A DNA stretch of 64,000 bases from Lunularia cruciata (lineage: Eukaryota > Streptophyta > Marchantiopsida > Lunulariales > Lunulariaceae): the NCBI GenBank assembly GCA_948567375.1, contig OX419757.1, positions 42,718,001 through 42,782,000 on the forward strand, given 5' to 3'. Position numbers and translations under genes: made by a program. The notes beneath the pieces were generated by a model that worked only from the letters and a program-made list of their open reading frames with translations, was not told where the DNA came from and did not search any database. Positions 55,151-64,000 of the stretch are shown here, in pieces (within the stretch, counting starts at the first letter, position 1; each line of letters opens with the position of its first letter).

Positions 55151-57126
55151 CAATAACGGTTTTCAATTAGAGATAGTTAGTTTAGTAGTAGTTATAACTT
55201 ATTGCAGTTGTTAGTTTTGGTAACTCTTGATTCACTTAGCTATTTAAAGTTTGAAACTTGAAGTGCTTTGTATCCTTTGTATGCAAGGTGAATAAGTGAA
55301 AGAGCTTCTAAGCTCTACATCATTTATCAATCATTCAAGTATGTCTATCTTTCGTAATGCATATTATTGGTGAACCCTTGTAATTGGTCCATATGATACC
55401 TTGTATGTATGATACTTCAATACTTGGTATTTGCAATTAAATTCTTAAGGCAATGCCTTGATAGAATGTTTGACTACTCTTGGCAAATGCTATAGTGCCA
55501 AGAGTAGTCAAACATTGTGACAACAAAGACTAGCATTTCATACAAAGATGTATTTGGGTTGATACATGCCTTCAAGGAAAGGTATAACATATGTTATGCC
55601 AAAGGTCACAAAAAGATATGACTCAAATAGACTCACATCTTTGGACTAAGTCATCACTATTAGGCATTTTTATGAGTTATTTTGAGTGATTTTTATTTAT
55701 TTAATTTTCCTTTCTTATGATGTGTCTCCATGTTGACATAGCACTCTTATTGGATTTGTCTTTACCCAAGAGGTTAAACAAGAAACAATAATGTACTCCA
55801 TAATTGACATTTCTCTTTGTATTTGACCTCTTTAGACCTATATCTTTGTGTAAAAAACCTATTACATACCAAATTGTTATAACTTTACAATTACTAGGTT
55901 GTCAATAGCTTAGCAACATCTTTGTAAAAGCTTAACAACATATCTAATTCAATTTCAAAATGTATATAGTAGATAGAAGCAAGACATCAATAGTTTATCC
56001 TTTTAAACATCCAAATATGAAATGGTCAGTAAAGCACCATTGAGCTCCATTCTCTCAAATGCTCATATGGTATCAAAACTGAATCAGAATGAAATTCTTA
56101 TTGTGTTTCATAAGCAAGATCAATCTTAAAGTTAGAAAGACATAAAATGTCCAACATCAATTAGATGGCAAGAACTATAGCATGTTAAAGTATAGAATAA
56201 AATACATATTGGTGATGTTTACTTCATGACCTTATGAATTGTGGATGGGACCAAGAGTGCATCTTTTGCAATAAATAAGGAAATATTGATGGAATTTTAT
56301 AAGAAGGATAAGAAATAAAGAGAATTTAATAGGATTGACAAGAGAGCAATTGGAATTTTCAGAATGTGCATTATGATCTCAAATCCCTATAATTAAACAT
56401 GTATTGACCTCAAAAGAGGTATTTGATATCTTAGCTCTTGCATACAAGGAGATAAAAGGAGTAGTATGATAAGATACTTATACTCCAATAAAGATTTATT
56501 CACTATAGCAAGATATAACAGTTTTGGTTAGTTTTTATACTCTAAAAAGTTTAGGAGATAACCTCATTGAAGTCAATGTAATTATTGAGGATAAAAGATA
56601 GCACTTGTTTTAATAAACAACATAGCAAAAACCTTTAGAGATTATGTAAGTAATCTAGCAATAAGAGAAACTAGTCCTATTTTCATAAAGTGATGTGCAC
56701 TCCTCCAAGAAGAGAAGAAAGGAGACTGGAATCTAAGATGAAATTTGGAAGTTGTGTGCACTCTCTTCAACAAAAGAAGTAATTTCAAAACCAAAATGAT
56801 TCATATCACCCAAAAAGGTGTCACAAAGCTCCAAAGAAGAGAAACACCAAATCTCAAACAACAAGGAAGGAAGAGCTTGTTCTCTTTGTAAGAAAATAAA
56901 TGATGCAAATGAGAATGGTTGATTTAAAAATACCTCTAGATAAAGGTAGAAGGAAAGCTCCTAAATTCTTTGACAAATAAGTGACATTAATGATATATTG
57001 ACTCATTCTTTAAAGAAAAATTGATGAAAGATTCCTAATTTTGTATACTAATGAATAAGACCAACAAGAGATATGTTACTTAGATAGTGGTGTTAATAAT
57101 CAATAATTAGCAAATAGTGGTGCTAT

Positions 57127-57897
57127 TGTAATACCAAGAGCTAGCCATATGATCTAGATGTGAAATTTGGTTTGGTAACATCTAGAATGATGTTATACAT
57201 GATGTTTGAAATAGATCAGATAGAAGTATCACCAAAAGAGTACTTCTACTAATAGGGCAGAAACCGAAATAGACTTGAGAACCTTAGAACCAATAGCTAG
57301 ACATATGATTTAAAGGTGAGAATTGGTTTGGTAACATCTGGAAGGATGTTACACATGATGGACTAAACAGATCAGAAAGATGTATCACCAAAAGGGGACT
57401 TCTACTAATAGAGTAGGAACAGAAATATGCCTGAAATCTTTGAAGGCAATTTTGGAAGCCTAAACGGATGAATTAGGCCTCAAAAATGTGCAAATTCCCC
57501 CCCTAGTGGAGGAGAAGCTTGCCTTCCCTCCCCCCTGCTTTGTCTTGTCGAGAGCTTTCCAACCCTCCCCCTACTTTGTCTCGTTGAGAGCTTTCCAATG
57601 GTACCTTACGTGATTCTGAGATTCCTATAGGAAGATTCCCTAAAAGATTCCCTCCGGTCAAAGCTTGTTTGACCAACCAGATAGGACCTAGACCAGACAT
57701 GTCACCCATCCAAGTAAGTAATCCAAGGGTGGAACTTGCTGACATGTCACCTATCTGTGTCCCTAATCCTATGGTGGAGCTTCCTTGGCGGAGATCCTCT
57801 TTGTCTATATAATAAAGAGAAGGGGCTCCCTTAGGGCATCGATTGTTTGAGTGTGCAATTTGTGTTTTCTCCCTTCTCTTGTCCTCGGAGTATTACA
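57127..57897 (+). mobile_element. Solo LTR, family B, copy 3 (TSD GCTAT/GCTAC)
   Basis: Starts TGTAATACC and ends GTATTACA; very similar to copy 1 over its whole length. Flanks GCTAT (57122-57126) and GCTAC (57898-57902) match at four of five positions. A short stretch is duplicated near 57540-57590 (CTTTGTCT-GT-GAGAGCTTTCCAA twice). Confidence 0.9.
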
Positions 57898-58185
57898 GCT
57901 ACTAACCCTTGATCTTGCATTTGAATGGTTCACCACCTACTGGATGATACAAAATGGCACACAAGTGATAGTTGGTGCTAGGTTTTTAAATGCTTAAGTT
58001 GGAGAAAGAAATCTTGATCAATCTACCTTTTTTAGAGAAATAATTTATACATAAGGTGTGGCTTGTCAGAATTTCAATATAATAGGAATTTCAATAATGC
58101 TTTCTTTATGTGCAATATAGGTTTACCCACAAAATATTTCACCACTACTTGTAAAAAAAGACATAAAAAAAATGTATGTAAAATG

Positions 58186-58230
58186 TATCCAACCACTCTA
58201 CTGGCACTACAAGTATCCAACCACTCTACT
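58186..58230. repeat. Short tandem duplication
   Basis: TATCCAACCACTCTACTGGC occurs twice with a 28-bp period. Confidence 0.9.
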
Positions 58231-58702
58231 GGCCATTTCCACTTCCTCATAGATTGATAAACTTTACGGGTCTTAATCAAGGCTGACCTTTGACATAAAT
58301 TAATTAACAATGAATGTAGTTAGATAGCTCTAAAGAAAGTTCTATATGACAAGAGAAGAACTCTTATTCAATGAATTTCCATTGAACCTTACACCCCACC
58401 ACCTCACAAAGATTTTTCAAAATCAAAGATTCTCCCTTCTCCATCTTTACGTATGCTATGATTCTTCAACTTATTGTTGCTTTGTTAGTTATTATTCACC
58501 ACGGTCTATTTGGAATCATGGTGGATTTAGAAAACTAGATAAATTTTGATCCTCTCCTTATAGAAGCTTTTGGGTGCCAAGCTTTGCAATGATTTAACTT
58601 CTTGATGGATTGGGTTTTGGAAAGTGGGAGAAAAACTTAAATGTGCCGGCTTTGCAATTTGTCCTGTGAGCCGGCCTGTCTCTCACTCAAGTTGAACCTC
58701 TG

Positions 58703-60620
58703 ATGGCTTTTATGGTAGCGCACCATGGACTAAGAAGGCAAGGAACTCTAGCTCCATCATACTCCTCCAAGGCTAACACTCCAAGACTCAAGACATTGCT
58801 CACTAGAGAACTCAATGAGAGAGATATAGTTGAAAATGAAAGGATGATGTTTGGTAGTAGTATGGGCACTAGCACATTTTTATATTACCTATTTGGTAAC
58901 CCTTTCACTCTCATTACTACTCATCAACCACTAAAGTGGTTAATAGAGTCTAACAAACTTCAAGGAAGCTTGCATGATGTGCTCTAATTTTATGAGCATA
59001 TGATTTCATATTAATTCATAGACCTAGAGGAGTGAGCCATGATACATATGGATTGAGTAGAAACCCATGTCCCAACCAACAAGATTAGACTATATCATAT
59101 TGGGCAAGGTGAGATAGATGAGGAGATAGTGTCAAGTTAGCATGCTAATGGATTATCTTTGCATTGGTGTTGTGGGTTGCACAATTGGTGCTAAGGAGAG
59201 AGACCATGTTCTTTAGCAAGTCAAGCAATTCAGATTGGAGTGCAAACACCTTCTTTGTGTACGAGAGGATGGTAGAGTGCAAGTAGTACCACTTCCATCT
59301 TAGAAACCATAGTTGGTGCATCATCATGTTCATGAGGAGCTAGGACATTTTGGAGCAAAGGATAGAAAATCTTACTCCAAAATCATTATTGGTTAGCTTA
59401 CTCCAAAATCTTACTCATTAGCTTACTCCAAAATCATTATTGGTTGCATAATTTAAAGACAAATGTACAAAAAAAATTTGCCAAATGTTTGGTTTGTGAT
59501 TGAGTTAGAGTATTATTTAAATGCTCCTAAACCACAATTACACCCATTGCATATCATGGGCTTGGGTTACCATTGGATTTTGGACTTTATTGGACCTTTA
59601 CTGATGATTGTAAGACATCGTTGTTATGTTTTGGTTATAGTAGAGCACTTTTCCAAGTAGATTGAGTTGGTGGTACTTCTTGACAAGTCTAGTGAGAGGA
59701 CCACAGCTCACTAGTTCCTAGATTAGGTTCTTAGTTATTTTGATGCACAAACTAAGGTTTTGATTGATTAGGGTACAAATTTTTGGGAAGAGTTTCAGGT
59801 CTTGTCTGATAAGGCCTTGATTGATCAGCTACTACCTCCCTAGATCACCCTAAGGCAGATGGCTTAGCATAGAGAGTGGTTCTGATGGTGAAGAGAGTTG
59901 CATAAGTATGGTTTGTAGAGAGGTCACTAGAGAGATTGAGATATCCAATTATCTTGGTTTTCCATGGGGTATTGCTTTAGTTGGGAAGCATCCTTAGTAT
60001 CTTTCTCTCTATACTTTCTACTCTATGGGCAAGATCCAAAGTTACTTATAGCCATTCATTGTGATATTATTGTAGTTTTAGACTTGGGTGATCCAAATAT
60101 ATGGGTGAACATATGTTCTCAATAAGCAAAGATTTTTGGAGAGTGGTGCCAATGGCCTTTGAGAACTTAGTGATCTCAACTTAGTATCAACATAAGGATA
60201 CCTTGTGTTTTACTACTATTTGAGGAGGGATTTATAAACTCCCAATCAATTGATTTCATTTAAGTGACTATGTATATCTACAGTAGACTACACAAATGAC
60301 ACTTGATGTTACTATGGGCCACACTAACGTAAGATTGCATGAGGTTTTGCCTTTTGGAGTCCTTGTGTTGGAAAGACCTGATGGTGCTGTTTAGAAACAT
60401 CATGTGCACATTTTTTTACCATGCCACCTCCCAAACATTAATTTCATTATGGAGTCAAGCATGGCACTTGTATGTGTAGGCTTGCAATGTATATTAGGTG
60501 GCTCTTCTAGTAGAACTAATATTATTTTTGTATGTGATAGCTTTTGAGAAGATGGAATATTGCATGATTGACTCCTCCGCTCATGGTGGTTCCTTAAAGA
60601 CAATGGTTATGTCTTAGACA
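58703..60620 (+). pseudogene. Gypsy family D pol remnant (RNase H, integrase, possible PHD-like end)
   Basis: RNase H: FGNPFTLITTHQPLKWLIES (58890-58950), then GLSRNPCP in another frame near 59050. Integrase zinc finger: VHEELGHFGAKD near 59327-59360. Core: LHPLHIMGLGYHWILDFIGP near 59540-59600, VIVEHFSK near 59640, and later a broken YFLLYGQDP near 60015. After the core come CHLPNI (about 60420), CVGLQCILGGSSS, FVCDSF and LTPPLMVVP (to about 60600). I recall related plant gypsy elements ending in a zinc-chelating PHD-like finger; that part is inference. Many stops. Confidence 0.75.
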
Positions 60621-60773
60621 TACTTGACTTATAGCTAGTTCACCTTTTATGTGATATAGATTGTAAACATATAACTACCAATGGGGCTCAATAGCACTCA
60701 GTCTCTTAATTTTGGCCCACCATAAGGCATATCATATATTTGGAGTAGATGCCTATCTAGATTATGGCCTATC

Positions 60774-61435
60774 AATTATGGCACTTTAGAGTTCATGTAT
60801 GACTTATATGCTAGTTGTGCTTCAATAGTGTATGATGTTGACATTAATATATATTTTGTAGCTATGTATATATGCACAATAGTTGTCACAACATTTGTAG
60901 CACCAAAGCTTGTTTGCTCAAATTTTGGAGTAGTAGTGTTGGTAATCATAAATATTTTGGTAGTTGCTCATGGATTGCTTGATGGCAGTCCATGAGTCAC
61001 ATTTCATGTTAGGGCTACTTACCAAATAGTGGAACCTACCATCACTTGCATTATGCACATCATCAATGGTCTTGTTAAGGTTGGAAACCTAGGTTGAGCA
61101 AAGGAGTATACTTTCAAAGTGTAGCTCCAAAGAGCTCACTTCTTTGATGTTGAGCCTTTGAGTTCTTAGTCATGTTAAGGCTATCAAACATCACTTGGAG
61201 TCTCTAAGCTAGAGTGGGTGTGGCTTGATTGTAATCAATGCTCCAATTTTTGGTAGAATGTTGAGTGGAGGATCGAGTTTAGATCTAATTTGAATGTGAT
61301 TTGAATGAAAGAGGAAATTGATTATTATGGCATTTTATAGTTCACGTATGACTTATGTGTGAGTTTTGCTTCTATAATGTATGATGTTGACACCAATGTA
61401 TTTCTTTGGTGTTGTATATGTGCAAAACATGTCAA
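60774..61435. repeat. Direct repeats of about 110 bp, 548 bp apart
   Basis: 60774-60890 and 61322-61435 share ATTATGGCA-TTTA-AGTTCA, GTATGACTTAT and TGTATGATGTTGACA. They could be small LTR or duplication relics. The 430 bp between has no recognisable coding sequence. Confidence 0.7.
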
Positions 61436-61504
61436 GTACATATAAATGCAATCACCTTGGTGAGGAAGTGTTCCTTGACAACAATGTTCATAATATGCAC
61501 ATGA

Positions 61505-62640
61505 TTAGATTGAGTTGATGTGCTTCATACCATACTTGTCTTGATTTCCACATAATTTTGCTGGAATTTGGGCAATAACACTAGCAAAGCAACATGTCAT
61601 ATTTTGAGCACCATTAGAAGATAAACATACAAATTTAATCTTATACTTAGAACAAATATTGAGAAATTTGGTCACCATTTTGAACATTGCTTATCTTGTG
61701 TATTTCTCTTAGATTGGTAATGAAATCAAATTAAAATTATAGAGTCTCTTGGTTTTACCACCCAAAAAAATGTAACCAAAAACTACACTCTCCAAACAAG
61801 ATTTCAAACATGTAGTTTCAAATTCTTGATAGTTTGCAACAACAAGGTTTTTTTTCATTCTAAAAGATGCAACATAGGTTATGTATCAAATCATTAGCTT
61901 AAAAAGTTAGGTTTTGGGTTTAGCAATAGTTGTAGTATGCAATCCCCTCTCACTATCATCTTGGGCTTTGACATTCTTGAACACCAATAATGCTTTTGCC
62001 TTTTCTAATAATGCCTTTCCCTTTTCCCTTTGTTTTTCCTTTTCTCAAAATATCTATAAATTTAGTTGTACTATTTATAGGAGTAGACTTCTCTTTGTCA
62101 TTTATTTTTATTTCATCTTTCTATTTGTACATCATCTCTCTAATTATGATATTAAAAATATCCTCATTGATATCAAATAGTATTTGACATTTACTTGTAG
62201 CATCAAGATTGCAATGAGTCCTTGTAGTACTCCAAATTGATATGACACCAGTAAAGAATGCTTCTTTCTTTGTGTTTGTTTACAATAGTTGATACTTAGC
62301 AAATTTTTCGAAATTGTTGTTGTTCTTGATGGTTAGAGACATTGTTATAATGAAATGGGGTTGACAAAGATTAGCATTGCTAGAAGGCTTTCTTTTAGCA
62401 CTTGATGTTTCCTCATGACCAAACAAGATATAGAAGATGACATTGACTACAAACTCTACCCATGGTGACCTTGGAAATGGAATTGACATCCAACTTGACA
62501 TCATTTACACAATGTGGCTATAGGCATGTAAATCCTTTCAAGAGGCATACCATGAATGGGTACTCAAGGTTGCTCAACTTTTATGATGAATGACAAATCC
62601 AAGCTCCGGTAACAAAAAATCTGCCATAATTACTATAATC
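61505..62640 (-). pseudogene. hAT-like transposase relic
   Basis: The - strand reads, upstream to downstream, EETSSAKRKPSSNANLC (about 62400), then IKNNNNFEKFAKYQLL, and near 61690-61505 MFKMVTKFLNICSKYKIKFV, LSSNGAQNMTCCFASVIAQI. The last part matches the layout of hAT/DUF659-type transposases around the second catalytic block (MFDVIVKFLD....GISTDGARNMTG...GVVTRI). Stops separate the parts. The assignment is by pattern memory only. Confidence 0.5.
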
Positions 62641-64000
62641 ATGCTAAAATCTAATTTAGACATATTTCCTCAAGTAACTTCTACTCTACTATAATAAAGA
62701 GGCATACCTATAAATTACTACCATAAGTTCAGTTGAGCACACTTGGAGCTGATTGACATGCGGAGATGGTATTGGTCTCCACATTACATCTCTATCACCT
62801 CAAGTTTGGTTTCTAGAGGTCAATAAGCAATACCCACAAGTTCAAGTTAAAGTTCTAGCTCTAATAGAATAAGTGCAACTAGTAGTGTTTCCTTTGTTGG
62901 AAATGGTCCTCCTATGAGTGGTGGTACCACTACAAGAGGTGGTGGAGTATCAGAGTCTAATCCCATGGTGGAGTTTTTCCAATGCTTGAGGTGAAAATAC
63001 CAAGGAATGTGGATTGGTAAGTTGAAGAGCTTGTAGAAGTCCTAGAGGAAGGCTAAAGAGAGTGTACCTAAGGTATACACTTGCATGAGATGGTTGATAA
63101 GTTTCACTCAATGAGTTATTGAGGCACAAGTTGTCTAATTTTGGTACGGGATATAGATAGAGAGCTAAAATGTAGATTATATGATGTTATCTCATAGTAC
63201 AAAAAACCTCACCAATATTGGTGGTTATCTTTGGTTAAATAGAGTGAATTGAGCTCAACATGGTGGTGATGAGAGTGGTGACATTTAATTTAGTAAGGAG
63301 ACCTCATCTACAACAACTTTTACTAAAATGTAGTAAATTATATCTCACTATGTAGACTTTTGAGGGCAAAGTGGACAGCATTGATCTCATATAGTGAGAG
63401 GAGTGCCTAATGCATACAAATTCCTACCCTTATTTTCTTAACAACAATAGTTATTGAGTATTGGTATTGCTTATTGGACTTGTGGTGGAGCTTACCACAC
63501 AAATGAGTGCATCTAGGGTAGTGTGTATGATACCCTTGGAACACCATAGCTATCATATAGGCAATATAGCCATTGCCATAAATTTAATCATATTAGTAAT
63601 TGATGCTTTGGCTTCCACTCAAAGTTATGGCATGGAAGGAATGTTGTACCAAAAGACCAATGGACCATAGGTCATAGAGAACAAGGTGGAGAGGTTATGA
63701 TAGAGGACCCATACCTAGCAAGGGCATTTTAATTGCTCTAATACAACCATGGTAGATTTGATTAGTTGACATAAATATTGACTAGTATTGGTATAGCTTA
63801 AAGAGTGCTAGATTCAAGTGGAAAGGCTTCCACATCTTATGTTAGTGATAAGGAATCCTTGACTTCATATATGGATCAACAAAAGTAGATGAATTTGCTA
63901 TAGTGATTAGGAATGTAGTATGTGCTTTTGAGCATCAATGAAGTTGGAATTATGAAGAAGAAGGTTAGTAGATAGGTCACACTTCTCAAATCTTTCACAC
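62641..64000. other. Decayed repeat DNA, possibly a retroelement gag
   Basis: A + strand segment near 63480-63520 reads YWTCGGAYHTNEC, which resembles a broken CCHC knuckle. Upstream, near 62860-62990, a Ser/Gly-rich stretch could be gag. No frame is longer than about 70 codons. It may be the 5' half of another gypsy element cut by the window end. Confidence 0.3.

Larger units (their letters stand above)
55151..58250 (+). mobile_element. Copia-3 remnant: LTR region, primer site and gag, split by a solo LTR
   Basis: An LTR-like region precedes TGGTATCAAAAC (56068-56079, decayed initiator-Met primer site). Gag follows: LDGKNYSMLKYRIKYIL near 56160-56212, then many stops. At the protease the sequence reads NSGA up to 57126 and T-N from 57900, the copia DSGATNH motif cut by a family B solo LTR. 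LTR limits and the 3' end are unclear. Confidence 0.65.

Overview
The window is nuclear DNA of a land plant. Three host genes carry plant-type GT-AG introns or plant-specific families, there is a decayed fragment of plastid 16S rDNA, and most of the rest is LTR retrotransposon (Ty3/gypsy chromoviruses with chromodomains, Ty1/copia) with initiator-Met-type primer binding sites. I cannot name the species. The retroelement types and a TE-rich, gene-poor layout would fit a fern, lycophyte, bryophyte or gymnosperm as well as an angiosperm.

Layout. 1-9.7 kb is gene space: fragments of an unidentified + strand gene (450-1222), an eight-exon plastid HAD-family hydrolase on the - strand (2795-5824, 320 aa), and an APEM9-like peroxisome gene on the - strand (7865-9160). 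9.7-13.7 kb holds tandem repeats, the 3' end of a non-LTR RT-like gene, an inverted repeat with decayed sequence between its arms, and a plastid 16S rDNA insertion (NUPT) split by a solo LTR. 13.7-44.5 kb is a stack of nested elements. A second RT-like gene copy (- strand, 21122 down to about 13717) was entered by a complete gypsy-A element (13760-19358, TSD CCAAT), a solo gypsy-A LTR (19557-20048) and a gypsy-A 5' fragment (20298-20809). Beside it lies one old copia element (21149-44547), spread over 23.4 kb because copia-1 (21502-28478, -), gypsy-A2 (about 29203-34837, +) and gypsy-A3 (35888-41613, -) inserted into it. 44.5-52.5 kb is host sequence again: 3' exons of an unidentified gene on the - strand, and a five-exon secreted methylesterase/hydroxynitrile-lyase-type alpha/beta hydrolase (47998-50655, -). 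52.5-64 kb is decayed repeat DNA: two more solo LTRs of family B, a copia remnant, a gypsy pol remnant with a possible C-terminal PHD-like finger, and a hAT-like transposase relic.

No element in the window looks able to move on its own; all pol frames contain stops or frameshifts. The most interesting points are: perfect heat-shock-element arrays in the gypsy-A LTRs; an AP2/ERF (cytokinin-response-factor-like) gene fragment inside the long leader of copia-1; a 60-bp in-frame repeat of variable copy number between protease and RT of gypsy-A; the PHD-like end of the other gypsy family; and a set of nested insertions whose target duplications and empty-site paralogue can be read directly in this window. 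All gene models are by eye from splice sites and reading frames; none was checked by alignment or expression data.
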